DNA of 64,000 nt, taken from contig OZ245760.1 in NCBI GenBank assembly GCA_965227695.1, positions 186,001 through 250,000 of the forward strand, in the 5' to 3' direction. The DNA comes from UBA1858 sp965227695. Lineage in GTDB: Bacteria; Pseudomonadota; Gammaproteobacteria; UBA4575. Shown here in pieces: positions 28,390 to 37,296 of this stretch. The position numbers were made by a program, and so were the translations under genes. The notes beneath the pieces are model-generated. The model did not search any database and was not told the DNA's origin. It saw nothing but the letters and a program-made list of their open reading frames with translations. Positions within the stretch are counted from its first letter, which is position 1, and each line of letters begins with the position of its first letter.

Positions 28390-28705
28390 CAGGAATAATT
28401 TTTCACCCGATTACTACGATTTGCCTTCGACCGACCATATATCAAGATTGATAATGACAAACAGCCATTCCAGGGAGACGACCATCCTTGAAAACAAACC
28501 TGGCAAACAGGCCTCGGTAAAAATACTTTTTAATATTGCCAATTCTAATAACATGCATATTTCCGCGGGCGAAGCACAACATGGTCTTTTACTTTTTGGC
28601 GACTATGTACTTGAAGAAACACAACAGCCCGGGGCTCATCCTAATATTCGCCTGCTCATGGACATAGTCGAAAATAAAGAAGCGTGGTCAGTGACCGTCG
28701 AATGA
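28382..28705 (+). CDS. Small conserved-looking protein, possibly DUF2322-like
   Basis: This 107-residue soluble protein overlaps the end of bpt by 8 bases, which implies translational coupling. It has no signal or membrane segment. The pattern LENKPGKQASVKILFNIA, a central helix with AEAQHGLLLFGDYV-like spacing, and GAHPNIRLLMDIVEN reminds me of DUF2322 proteins, but this is from memory. No function can be given. Its last 18 bases overlap the convergent ampD. Confidence 0.6.
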   Translation: MSNRNNFSPDYYDLPSTDHISRLIMTNSHSRETTILENKPGKQASVKILFNIANSNNMHISAGEAQHGLLLFGDYVLEETQQPGAHPNIRLLMDIVENKEAWSVTVE

Positions 28706-29242
28706 TGTATTAATCCTGTTCCAGTCAAACGCGTCACCCGGATCGGTTTTTCGACCGGGGGCTATATCGCTATGCCCCACTATCTGATTGCTGCTTAAGC
28801 CCGGATAATTCATTTGCAAACACAGTACTGTTGTACGCAACACCCGATACTGCGCATCTGTATATTGAATTTTATCCGCACCTTCCAGCTCGATACCAAT
28901 CGAGAAATCATTACAACGCCGACGATTTTGAAAACAGGACTCTCCTGCGTGCCAGGCTCGTTTATCAAAGGGCACAAACTGTATCAATTTACCACTACGC
29001 TCAATGAACAGGTGACTCGATACCTTAATATTTCCAATTTCTTTGAAATACGGATGCGCTTGAGTGTCTAATTTATTCAGGAAAAAATCTTTGACATATT
29101 CACCCCCGAACTGATTAGGGGGCAGGCTGATATTATGCACAACAATCAAGTCAATGTCAGAATCCCGCGGACGTTCATCATGATTTGGCGATTCAATATA
29201 TTCAGCGCCGACAATACAGTGAGTGGTGGGGTCAATTCGCAT
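28688..29242 (-). CDS. ampD: 1,6-anhydro-N-acetylmuramyl-L-alanine amidase
   Basis: This 184-residue cytoplasmic amidase_2 enzyme cleaves the peptide from anhydro-muropeptides during peptidoglycan recycling and so damps AmpR-type signalling. Zinc-ligand positions are visible: LIVVHNISLPP with the first histidine near residue 36, and VGHSDIAPGRKTDPG near the C-terminus with the second histidine and the aspartate. SSHLFIERSG and WHAGES are further family landmarks. There is no signal peptide, as expected of AmpD rather than AmiD. Confidence 0.92.
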   Translation of the reverse strand: MRIDPTTHCIVGAEYIESPNHDERPRDSDIDLIVVHNISLPPNQFGGEYVKDFFLNKLDTQAHPYFKEIGNIKVSSHLFIERSGKLIQFVPFDKRAWHAGESCFQNRRRCNDFSIGIELEGADKIQYTDAQYRVLRTTVLCLQMNYPGLSSNQIVGHSDIAPGRKTDPGDAFDWNRINTSFDGH

Positions 29243-29703
29243 TTATTTATCTTGAATTCATTCTCTTCACATACAAATTTCACATATGCATTTATCAAAA
29301 AGTATATAACAACTCATTCGCGATAACCTCCAATCGGTCGGATACATGTTCTAGCGGTATTGGCGGCATCAATGGAACGACCTGCACCACCTCATTACCA
29401 TCATCGACCACTTTTCTCTCTTCTTTGAATAGATTACTTACTGACTCTGTGGCTCTGTCAAACTTCACTGGTAACGGAAGTATCCGGGGCACCGTCAGTC
29501 AGACCGGGCCATTGTTTACCAATGAAACAAACGGCGATGACGGATTTATCGATTCCCGCAGTGGGAATGTAAATACATCAGGCAGACTACGGGTGATTTA
29601 CGATTACAGCGAACACCCTCCTGTCCCACTACCTGCCGCTTTCTGGTTCTTTGCCTCTGCACTGACAATTTTGATCTACTTTAAGAAAAGCAGATGTCAC
29701 TAG
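29185..29703 (+). pseudogene. 5'-truncated VPLPA-CTERM protein remnant
   Basis: The C-terminal 130 or so codons of this frame look like a real exported protein: a Ser/Thr/Gly/Asn-rich body, LSNFTGNGSIRGTVSQTG, then VPLPAAFWFFASALTILIYF and a basic end (KKSRCH), a VPLPA-CTERM tail. There is no signal peptide and no internal ATG. The only start is a TTG inside the opposite-strand ampD gene, giving an implausible N-terminus. I read it as a gene whose 5' part has been lost. True remnant sequence probably begins near 29330. Confidence 0.55.
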
Positions 29704-29772
29704 GTAATATCGATACTCTTTAATACAGGTAGATGCGTATCTGATGTACGTGCCTTAATATTTCATTCAAAC

Positions 29773-29806
29773 AAAAAAGCCCCGCAGAATTAATTGCGGG
29801 GCTTTT
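29773..29806. terminator. Bidirectional terminator after groEL
   Basis: GCCCCGCA (29779-29786) pairs with TGCGGGGC (29795-29802) across an 8-base AT-rich loop, with six As before and four Ts after. It lies 25 bases beyond the groEL stop on the minus strand and also faces the VPLPA remnant on the plus strand. Confidence 0.85.
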
Positions 29807-29830
29807 CAAAAGTGACTGATGGAATTAAAA

Positions 29831-31474
29831 CTACATCATTCCACCCATGCCACCCATGCCGCCCATGTCCGGAGCCCCCATTGCTTGAGGTTCATCCTTT
29901 GGGATCTCGGCTACCATTGCCTGGGTTGTGACCATCAGGCCTGCGATTGAACCGGCATTCTGCAATGCGGTTCTGGTGACCTTGGTAGGATCAAGTATTC
30001 CCATTTCTATCATGTCACCATACTCACTAGTGGCTGCATTGTAGCCGAAGTTTCCTTCACCATCGTCCACCTTGGCCAGGATAACAGAGGCCTCGTCCCC
30101 TGCATTGGTGACGATTTGACGAAGCGGTTCTTCCATCGCACGACGTGCAATATTGATACCGGCTGTCTGATCAGCGTTATCGCCAGTGACATTCGCCAGT
30201 GCTTTACGTGCACGAACAAGCGCGACTCCACCACCAGGTACAACACCTTCTTCCACTGCCGCGCGTGTCGCATGCAATGCATCTTCAACGCGTGCTTTCT
30301 TCTCTTTCATTTCAACTTCTGTGGCAGCCCCGACTTTGATGACGGCAACCCCACCAGCAAGTTTCGCCATGCGCTCTTGCAGTTTTTCCTTATCGTAATC
30401 GGAAGTCGCTTCCTCTATCTGGGCACGAATCTGATCGACACGGCTCTTAATTGCATCTGCCTGGCCAGCGCCGTCAACAATAGTCGTGTTCTCTTTGGAA
30501 ATTTGAATTCGCTTGGCAGTACCAAGATCTTCAAGTGTTGCCTTTTCCAGCGACAACCCTACTTCCTCTGATATCACGGTACCCCCTGTCAAAATTGCAA
30601 TATCTTCGAGCATCGCTTTTCGGCGGTCGCCAAAACCAGGTGCTTTCACGGCTGCAACCTTGACGATTCCGCGGATAGTATTGACAACCAGAGTTGCAAG
30701 CGCTTCTCCTTCCACATCTTCTGCAATGATCATTAATGGCCGGCCGGCTTTAGCGACACCTTCAAGCAAAGGAAGCAGGTCGCGAATGTTTGAAACCTTC
30801 TTGTCATGCAGCAGGATGAATGGATCCTCCATATCACAAGTCATATTATCCTGATTATTTACAAAATAAGGGGAAAGGTAACCCCGATCAAACTGCATGC
30901 CCTCGACGACGTCGAGTTCATTCTCAAGAGCTTTGCCTTCTTCGACTGTAATGACACCCTCTTTGCCGACCTTGTCCATGGCCTCGGCAATGATGTCACC
31001 GACCGAAGAATCCGAGTTAGCAGAAATACTGCCCACCTGAGCAATTGCCTTGTTATCAGAGCAGGGCTTTGAAAGGGATTTAAGCTCTTCCACAGCCAGC
31101 GAAACCGCCTTGTCTATTCCGCGTTTTAAATCCATCGGGTTCATGCCGGCAGCTACAGCCTTCATCCCTTCACGAACAATAGACTGCGCCAATACAGTCG
31201 CAGTTGTTGTACCATCACCGGCAACATCAGAAGTCTGTGAAGCAACTTCCTTGACCATTTGTGCGCCCATATTTTCCAGCTTGTCTTCCAGCTCGATCTC
31301 TTTGGCAACTGACACCCCGTCTTTTGTGACTGTCGGCGCTCCAAATGACTTGTCCAGAACAACGTTACGGCCTTTGGGACCAAGTGTTGCTTTCACTGCA
31401 TTTGCCAGGATATTCACGCCAGCAACCATTCTGGCTCTGGCTTCATCTCCAAAAGTAACTTCTTTTGCACTCAT
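29831..31474 (-). CDS. groEL: Chaperonin GroEL
   Basis: This 547-residue protein is the 60-kDa chaperonin, which folds proteins in an ATP-driven double ring with GroES. Landmarks are ATLGPKGRNVVLDKSFGAPTV near residue 30, the ATPase motif GDGTTTATVLAQ near 86, and the flexible GGM-repeat tail ending GMGGMGGMM. It lies 49 bases after groES and is followed by a strong terminator. Regulation is through the CIRCE operator in front of groES. Confidence 0.97.
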   Translation of the reverse strand: MSAKEVTFGDEARARMVAGVNILANAVKATLGPKGRNVVLDKSFGAPTVTKDGVSVAKEIELEDKLENMGAQMVKEVASQTSDVAGDGTTTATVLAQSIVREGMKAVAAGMNPMDLKRGIDKAVSLAVEELKSLSKPCSDNKAIAQVGSISANSDSSVGDIIAEAMDKVGKEGVITVEEGKALENELDVVEGMQFDRGYLSPYFVNNQDNMTCDMEDPFILLHDKKVSNIRDLLPLLEGVAKAGRPLMIIAEDVEGEALATLVVNTIRGIVKVAAVKAPGFGDRRKAMLEDIAILTGGTVISEEVGLSLEKATLEDLGTAKRIQISKENTTIVDGAGQADAIKSRVDQIRAQIEEATSDYDKEKLQERMAKLAGGVAVIKVGAATEVEMKEKKARVEDALHATRAAVEEGVVPGGGVALVRARKALANVTGDNADQTAGINIARRAMEEPLRQIVTNAGDEASVILAKVDDGEGNFGYNAATSEYGDMIEMGILDPTKVTRTALQNAGSIAGLMVTTQAMVAEIPKDEPQAMGAPDMGGMGGMGGMM

Positions 31475-31523
31475 TTGCGTTTACCTTCGTTTAAATTTAG
31501 TTTAAAAATTGATGTAAGTTTGC

Positions 31524-31814
31524 TTACCCTTCGATAACAGCCATCACGTCATCTTCACGCATAACCAGCAGATCTTCGCCCTCGACTTTTACCTCTGTGC
31601 CTGAATATTTTCCAAATAACACAGTGTCGCCTACCTTGAGATCCAATGGACGCACTTCACCGTTATCACTGATTTTTCCATTTCCCACGGCAAGCACTTC
31701 TCCCTTGATCGGCTTTTCGGTCGCAGAATCAGGAATAACAATACCACCAGGGCTGGTGCGCTCTTCTTCCATTCGTTTAACTACTACACGGTCGTGTAAA
31801 GGTCGTAAATTCAT
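31524..31814 (-). CDS. groES: Co-chaperonin GroES
   Basis: This 96-residue protein is the 10-kDa lid of the GroEL chamber. It shows LRPLHDRVVVKRMEEE at the N-terminus, the mobile-loop sequence ERTSPGGIVIPDSA near residues 18-31, and GDTVLFGKYSGTEVK. A CTCCTGA-complement ribosome site lies just upstream. Its leader contains a sigma70-type promoter and a perfect CIRCE element. Confidence 0.97.
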   Translation of the reverse strand: MNLRPLHDRVVVKRMEEERTSPGGIVIPDSATEKPIKGEVLAVGNGKISDNGEVRPLDLKVGDTVLFGKYSGTEVKVEGEDLLVMREDDVMAVIEG

Positions 31815-31879
31815 GCCTTATTTCTCCTGACAGATAATTAACTGCAAATTCTTTATAAATTAGAGAGTTACTGAATTTG

Positions 31880-31906
31880 TTAGCACTCTCTTTGAATGAG
31901 TGCTAA
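31880..31906. promoter_or_regulatory. CIRCE operator (HrcA binding site)
   Basis: TTAGCACTC (31880-31888), a 9-base spacer, and GAGTGCTAA (31898-31906) form a perfect CIRCE inverted repeat, the binding site of the heat-shock repressor HrcA. It overlaps the end of the groES -10 box and extends downstream of it, so bound HrcA would block initiation. hrcA itself is not in the window. Confidence 0.95.
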
Positions 31907-31933
31907 TAATACGGTTCACAATACCTTTGTCAA
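31906..31933 (-). promoter_or_regulatory. Sigma70-type promoter of groES-groEL
   Basis: On the minus strand a perfect TTGACA -35 box (31928-31933) is followed after 16 bases by TATTAT (31906-31911) as the -10. CIRCE starts at the last base of the -10 box. I see no clear sigma32-type promoter here, so heat control probably rests on HrcA. Confidence 0.8.
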
Positions 31934-31949
31934 GACGATTTTTAAAGTT

Positions 31950-32411
31950 TTACACTTCATCATCTTTCTTGTATTCCCCCTCAATAACATCCTGGTTTTG
32001 TCGCTTAGAATGACCCCCGGCTTGTGACCGGTAAGTAAACCCATTGCCTGTCATAGTAAAATTTTTCAGAAAACGGGCAATAATGGCCTGGCGAGTCCAG
32101 GGAATTAAGCACAGGAAACCAATCGCGTCGGTCAGAAAACCAGGCGTCAGTAGCAATGCACCGCCAAAAACCAGGGCTATCCCCTCCAGCATGGTATTGG
32201 CAGGAAGCTGCCCGGTCGAAACCTGTTGCTGAAATCTGGCCATGGTACTGAACCCCTGGGCACGAAGCAGGGTCACACCAAGCAGGGCAGTAATAATTAC
32301 TAGCAGTACGGTAGGCAATGCACCGATGAGACCACCAATCTGTATAAATAAATAAATCTCGATCAGGGGAACGCCAATGAACAGCGTAAAAAGTATCGGG
32401 AAAGCGCGCAT
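31950..32411 (-). CDS. fxsA: FxsA family membrane protein
   Basis: This 153-residue inner-membrane protein has three to four hydrophobic helices and the FxsA pattern: PLIEIYLFIQIGGLIG near residue 15, LRAQGFSTMARFQ near 50, and ALLLTPGFLTDAIGFL near 90. In Escherichia coli FxsA affects phage exclusion; its native role is unclear. It is upstream of groES on the same strand, but the groES promoter lies between them. It is divergent from cutA. Confidence 0.88.
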   Translation of the reverse strand: MRAFPILFTLFIGVPLIEIYLFIQIGGLIGALPTVLLVIITALLGVTLLRAQGFSTMARFQQQVSTGQLPANTMLEGIALVFGGALLLTPGFLTDAIGFLCLIPWTRQAIIARFLKNFTMTGNGFTYRSQAGGHSKRQNQDVIEGEYKKDDEV

Positions 32412-32496
32412 TAGTCGAGTCTAGTCTTGCAGTGCATGAGTCATATATAGTGGCGACTAAAAGTAATTACAATAGCTTGAGAAAAAAATTATAAAA

Positions 32497-32829
32497 ATGC
32501 CTTCATCGAATCATGCCGACACACTGGTGGTGTTAACCACAATCACTGACATTGATAAGGGAAAACAACTCGCCCGTCAGATAATCAGCAATCATCTGGC
32601 AGCCTGCTGCAACATAGTGCCGCAAATCACCTCTGTCTATTACTGGCAGAATGAACTGTGCGAAGATCAAGAGTGTCTACTGGTAATGAAAACAGCCCGG
32701 CACCGGTTTAATGAATTGAACAACTATATTCATGCCCAGCATCCATATGAAACACCGGAAATCATCGCGATACCAATCACTGCAGGTTCACAAGAGTACT
32801 TATCATGGGTTATGAAAGAAACCAGTTAA
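32497..32829 (+). CDS. cutA: CutA family divalent-cation tolerance protein
   Basis: This 110-residue trimeric cytoplasmic protein shows family landmarks AACCNIVPQITSVYYWQ near residue 35 and HPYETPEIIAIPI near 88. CutA proteins bind divalent metals such as copper, but their physiological role is uncertain. It overlaps dsbD by 25 bases, an arrangement (cutA-dsbD) known in enteric bacteria, so they are probably translated together. Confidence 0.92.
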   Translation: MPSSNHADTLVVLTTITDIDKGKQLARQIISNHLAACCNIVPQITSVYYWQNELCEDQECLLVMKTARHRFNELNNYIHAQHPYETPEIIAIPITAGSQEYLSWVMKETS

Positions 32830-34682
32830 CCAGGCAATCACTATGGCCTATCGCCATATTTGTATTTTTACTGAGCTGTCTTTTCAGTCAATCACATGCC
32901 TCCGGATTATTCGGCGACTCAGGACAGGATGACTTCCTCAAAGTTGATGAAGCATTTCAACTCACATCAACAATCACTTCAGACAACCAGATAAAATTAC
33001 TTTGGTCTATTGCTGATGGTTACTATCTATACAGAAAACGTATCAATGCCAGCAGCGAACAGGCGGGTGTCACTATCGGTGAACTCGAATTGCCAGCAGG
33101 CAAAACCTACCATGATGAATTTTTTGGCGATGTCCAAATCTATGAAAACAGTCTTGAAATTGATCTGCCGGTCACTGCGCAACATAGTTCTATTGAGGTT
33201 GTCGTTGGTTACCAGGGTTGTGCCCATGCCGGCTTATGTTATCCGCCGGTTCAAAAAACGCTCGCGCTGCAATTACCAGCCGCATTGACGAGCAGCGCTT
33301 CAACCGACAACCCGGTAAAGTCGTCAACCGTTAACAGTGAAATACCATCAGGCGTCAATGAAGAAGACAGTATTCTCGCCGATCTTAAAAATGCCAATCC
33401 GGTTTTCGCATTAATACTGAGCCTGGGATTTGGGATATTAGTGGCTTTTACCGCTTGCATGTATCCCATGATTCCGATACTCAGCTCCCTTATCATGGGT
33501 CAGGGTGAAAACATCACCACCTTCAAAGCCTTTACACTCTCCTTGAGCTATACACAGGGAATCGCCATTACCTTTGGTATTCTCGGGGCCATTATGGCTG
33601 TGATTGGCGAGGCCCTTGGCATCCAGGGCAGCCTGCAGACACCCTGGGTATTAATCCCTTCTGCCCTGCTTTTTATCGGTCTGGCGCTGTCCATGTTTGG
33701 CTTTTATGAAATTCAGGTGCCAAGCGCCCTGCAGAGCCGGTTAAACGCTCGCAGTAATCAACAGCAGGGGGGCTCTCTGGCTGGCGTGGCAATGATGGGA
33801 GTACTTTCTGCGCTGATTGTTGGTCCATGCGGCGGGCCAATTTTACTTGCCGTGCTGGCATTTGCTGCCCAGTCACAAAACCCACTGGCAGGATTTCTCT
33901 ATCTGTGGGTATTTGGCACAGGCATGGGGCTTCCACTCCTGGTGATGGGCTCCGGCGGGGGCGCTTTATTACCAAAGGCCGGCACCTGGATGGAAAAAGT
34001 CAAGGCTACCGGGGGTGTCATTTTAATTGGCCTGGCGATCAGCTTCCTGGAAAGGCTTAGCCCAACCTATATACCGCCTGCCATTATTATGCTGATGTGG
34101 GGGAGCCTGCTGGTGATTGTCGCGATTTACCTTGGCGCTTTGCAGTCCCTGCCTGAACAAACCAGCGGATGGAGCAAATTCTGGAAAGGAACTGGCATTG
34201 TACTGTTGATTTATGGTGCTGCATTTCTGGTTGGCATTGCCGGCGGAGGTAAGGATACTGTCAAGCCATTAAGCGGCATCATCAGCGCCGGCCCTGCCGG
34301 CAGCAGTCAACATCCTGCTTTTACACGTATAAAAACCATCGAAGACTTGCAACGAGAACTTAGCGCCGCCAAAGCTGCGGGCAAACCGGTGATGCTGGAC
34401 TTTTACGCTGACTGGTGTGCCTATTGCAAAGTGATGGAAAAGAAAGTTTTCCCGGACCCCGAAGTCGTTGCCGCACTTCAGGGGGTTGTAACACTGCAGG
34501 CAGATATTACTGTTCAGGATGAACACGATAAGGCGCTTTCCAGACACCTGAATATGCCTGCACCTCCCGTGTTATATTTTTGGGACCAGCATGGCAATGA
34601 CCTGCGCAGTCAACGCCTCACCGGCAGTGTCACCGCCGAGCAGCTGGCCCGGCACCTGCGCGCACTCTTTGGCGAACAATAA
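32805..34682 (+). CDS. dsbD: Thiol:disulfide interchange protein DsbD
   Basis: This 625-residue three-part protein carries reducing power from cytoplasmic thioredoxin to the periplasm. After a signal peptide (IFVFLLSCLFSQSHA), the N-terminal DsbD-alpha domain has cysteines in YQGCAHAGLCYPP. The central membrane domain from about residue 200 carries the redox cysteines in TACMYPMIP and VGPCGGPILL. The C-terminal thioredoxin domain has WCAYCK near residue 535. All three cysteine pairs are present. The supply of reductant may come from the nearby thioredoxin (46 kb) among others. Confidence 0.94.
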   Translation: MGYERNQLTRQSLWPIAIFVFLLSCLFSQSHASGLFGDSGQDDFLKVDEAFQLTSTITSDNQIKLLWSIADGYYLYRKRINASSEQAGVTIGELELPAGKTYHDEFFGDVQIYENSLEIDLPVTAQHSSIEVVVGYQGCAHAGLCYPPVQKTLALQLPAALTSSASTDNPVKSSTVNSEIPSGVNEEDSILADLKNANPVFALILSLGFGILVAFTACMYPMIPILSSLIMGQGENITTFKAFTLSLSYTQGIAITFGILGAIMAVIGEALGIQGSLQTPWVLIPSALLFIGLALSMFGFYEIQVPSALQSRLNARSNQQQGGSLAGVAMMGVLSALIVGPCGGPILLAVLAFAAQSQNPLAGFLYLWVFGTGMGLPLLVMGSGGGALLPKAGTWMEKVKATGGVILIGLAISFLERLSPTYIPPAIIMLMWGSLLVIVAIYLGALQSLPEQTSGWSKFWKGTGIVLLIYGAAFLVGIAGGGKDTVKPLSGIISAGPAGSSQHPAFTRIKTIEDLQRELSAAKAAGKPVMLDFYADWCAYCKVMEKKVFPDPEVVAALQGVVTLQADITVQDEHDKALSRHLNMPAPPVLYFWDQHGNDLRSQRLTGSVTAEQLARHLRALFGEQ

Positions 34683-34840
34683 GCAGCTTTTCATCCCGCA
34701 TAATACTGCAATCTTGCTGTAAAAATCCCATAGTTTGCCGCTATTTTCGTCTATCTTGGGTTTTGTTAGACAGCTATGGCATTTTACGGCACAATGCTCG
34801 GCAAAATACACACAACCTGTATACGAATCTGAATCTGCGC

Positions 34841-35281
34841 ATGAGCAATATCCTTCTACTGAATGGCCCCAATTTAAATTTACTTGGCACGCGTGAACCT
34901 GACGTGTATGGCTACGAAACACTGGAAGATATTGTTAATCTGCTAACCACACATGCCCGCGGCATGGGACATGACTTACAACATTTCCAGAGTAATGCAG
35001 AGCATGAGCTCATTAACAGATTACATGCCGCAAAATCTCAGGCCGTTGAGTTTATTATCATTAATCCCGGCGCATTCACGCATACCAGCATCGCGCTAAG
35101 AGACGCTTTTCTCGGGGTGGCCATACCATTTATCGAAATACATATCTCAAACGTATATGCCCGCGAGTCATTTCGTCAGAAATCATACCTGTCTGATATC
35201 GCGGTAGGAGTGATTTGCGGCATGGGAACGTATGGATATCAGCTTGCAGTGAATGTCGCAGACAACCAGTTAACCAAATAA
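34841..35281 (+). CDS. aroQ: 3-dehydroquinate dehydratase, type II
   Basis: This 146-residue enzyme catalyses the third shikimate-pathway step. The type II signature is plain: LLLNGPNLNLLGTREPDVYG at the start, the active-loop tyrosine, INPGAFTHTSIALRDAF near residue 76, and EIHISNVYARESFR near 101. I use the ATG at 34841; the longer open frame would add 26 residues not found in the family. It precedes accB by 13 bases, the usual aroQ-accB-accC order in gammaproteobacteria. Confidence 0.95.
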   Translation: MSNILLLNGPNLNLLGTREPDVYGYETLEDIVNLLTTHARGMGHDLQHFQSNAEHELINRLHAAKSQAVEFIIINPGAFTHTSIALRDAFLGVAIPFIEIHISNVYARESFRQKSYLSDIAVGVICGMGTYGYQLAVNVADNQLTK

Positions 35282-35294
35282 CAGAATCAGTCAT

Positions 35295-35762
35295 ATGGAT
35301 ATACGCAAAGTAAAAAAACTTATCGAACTGCTGGAAGAATCCGGTATCGCAGAAATTGAGATCAAAGAAGGTGAAGAGTCAGTGCGCATTAGTCGCAATA
35401 GCTCCGAGTCGACACAAGTACCAATACAGTATGCCGCCGCACCCGTTACAATGCCGACACCCGTGCCAGATACATCCGCTTCAGGAACACCCGCCAAAGA
35501 CACAAGTCCGGACAGTGACACTATCAGTGGCCACCAGGTGACTTCCCCCATGGTAGGCACCTATTATGAAGCCCCCTCGCCGGGCGCACCTCCGTTTACA
35601 GAGGTCGGCAAGCAAGTCAAGGAAGGGGAAGTACTATGTATAATTGAGGCAATGAAAATGCTCAATCAGATAGAAAGCGATAAATCTGGTACGGTCAAGG
35701 CAATACTGATAGAGAATGGTCAACCTGTCGAATTCGGGCAGCCATTGTTCATCATCGAATAG
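35295..35762 (+). CDS. accB: Biotin carboxyl carrier protein of acetyl-CoA carboxylase
   Basis: This 155-residue protein carries biotin between the biotin carboxylase and carboxyltransferase parts of acetyl-CoA carboxylase, the committing step of fatty-acid synthesis. The N-terminal helix (IRKVKKLIELLEESG) is followed by a Pro/Ala/Thr-rich linker at about 45-75 and the biotinyl domain with the EAMKM motif, whose lysine is biotinylated. It precedes accC, with a 175-base gap between them. Confidence 0.96.
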   Translation: MDIRKVKKLIELLEESGIAEIEIKEGEESVRISRNSSESTQVPIQYAAAPVTMPTPVPDTSASGTPAKDTSPDSDTISGHQVTSPMVGTYYEAPSPGAPPFTEVGKQVKEGEVLCIIEAMKMLNQIESDKSGTVKAILIENGQPVEFGQPLFIIE

Positions 35763-35937
35763 CCATATTGGTACACCTGTAACACTTTAATTACCATGCT
35801 AACCATTGTTTTAAGCAACCTGGTCTATGCATTTTTATCCGGCTTTGCTGATTGTTGCCGTCGCCGTACATATGACTTGCAAAATTTCCGCTCAAGTCCC
35901 AGCAAAACGCTGAAACACTCAATTAAGTTAACCCGCT

Positions 35938-37284
35938 ATGCTAGAAAAAGTTGTAATTGCCAACCGCGGTGAGATAGCTCTTCGCATACTTCGCGCCTGT
36001 CGCGAACTGGGCATCAAAACCGTGGCCGTTCACTCCACGGTTGACCGTGAATTAAAACACGTCAAACTTGCAGATGAATCTGTTTGTATTGGCCCACCTC
36101 CTTCTACGGAAAGTTATCTGAACATCCCGGCGATAATCAGTGCGGCAGAACTTACAGATGCCAGTGCCATACATCCCGGCTATGGCTTCCTGTCTGAGAA
36201 TGATGATTTTGCTGAACGCGTGGAATCAAGTGGCTTCATTTTTATTGGACCTACAGCCGAAACGATTCGCCGCATGGGCGATAAAATTTCTGCCAAGAAC
36301 GCCATGCAGGAAGCTGGTGTGCCCTGCGTACCTGGTTCGGCCGAACCACTGACAGATGATTTTTCCCTGAATTCAAAATTAGCCCACGAAATTGGTTACC
36401 CGGTCATTGTTAAAGCAGCGGGTGGCGGCGGCGGACGTGGCATGCGTGTCGTTCGCGGCGATGAAGAATTGGCCGATGCAGTATCTCTCACACGGGCCGA
36501 AGCGACAGCCGCTTTCAATAATGGCACGTTATACATGGAAAAATTTTTAGAAACACCGCGCCATATTGAAATACAGGTACTGTCGGACACACATGGCAAT
36601 GCCCTCTATCTTGCTGAGCGCGACTGTTCCATGCAGCGCAGGCACCAGAAGGTTATTGAAGAAGCACCCGCGCCGGGACTTACCGAGAAAGAAAGGAAGT
36701 TCATAGGTCAGCGCTGCGCGGATGCCTGTAAACTACTTGGTTATCGGGGTGCAGGCACATTCGAGTTTCTATATGAAAATGGTGAATTTTATTTCATTGA
36801 AATGAATACGCGTGTTCAGGTAGAACATCCCGTCACTGAATATATCACCGGCATTGATATCGTTAAACAGCAGCTACTGATTGCCGCGGGCGAACCCCTG
36901 TCGATGAAACAGGAAGATATCCATATTAATGGTCACTCAATTGAATGCCGGCTTAACGCGGAAGATCCCGATACTTTCATTCCCTGTCCCGGCAAGATAA
37001 CACGCTATCACAGCGCTGGCGGATTTGGTGTAAGAGTAGATTCTCATATTTACTCCGGTTATACGGTGCCACCTTATTATGACTCGATGATAGGGAAACT
37101 CATCACTTATGGAGAAGATCGTGAGACTGCGATCAAGCGCATGCAGGGCGCGTTACAGGAAATGATCATTGACGGCATCAAAACCAATATACCCCTTCAG
37201 TTAAGACTGCTGTCTGATCCGGGATTTTGCAAAGGTCAGATCGATATACATTATCTTGAACGTTTGTTAGAGGGCAGTCGATAA
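35938..37284 (+). CDS. accC: Biotin carboxylase subunit of acetyl-CoA carboxylase
   Basis: This 448-residue ATP-grasp enzyme carboxylates biotin on AccB. Landmarks are VVIANRGEIALRILRAC at the start, HPGYGFLSEN near residue 80, the glycine-rich ATP loop KAAGGGGGRGMRVV near 160, and EMNTRVQVEHPVTE near 288. The length is exactly typical. It is 12 bases from prmA, which usually follows in related genomes. Confidence 0.97.
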   Translation: MLEKVVIANRGEIALRILRACRELGIKTVAVHSTVDRELKHVKLADESVCIGPPPSTESYLNIPAIISAAELTDASAIHPGYGFLSENDDFAERVESSGFIFIGPTAETIRRMGDKISAKNAMQEAGVPCVPGSAEPLTDDFSLNSKLAHEIGYPVIVKAAGGGGGRGMRVVRGDEELADAVSLTRAEATAAFNNGTLYMEKFLETPRHIEIQVLSDTHGNALYLAERDCSMQRRHQKVIEEAPAPGLTEKERKFIGQRCADACKLLGYRGAGTFEFLYENGEFYFIEMNTRVQVEHPVTEYITGIDIVKQQLLIAAGEPLSMKQEDIHINGHSIECRLNAEDPDTFIPCPGKITRYHSAGGFGVRVDSHIYSGYTVPPYYDSMIGKLITYGEDRETAIKRMQGALQEMIIDGIKTNIPLQLRLLSDPGFCKGQIDIHYLERLLEGSR

Positions 37285-37296
37285 CCGCTCACACGC

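Noticed and set aside
34763..34840. N-terminal extension of aroQ in the longer open frame
   Set aside because: Type II dehydroquinases begin at the conserved ILLLNGPN segment; the extra 26 residues have no counterpart in the family.
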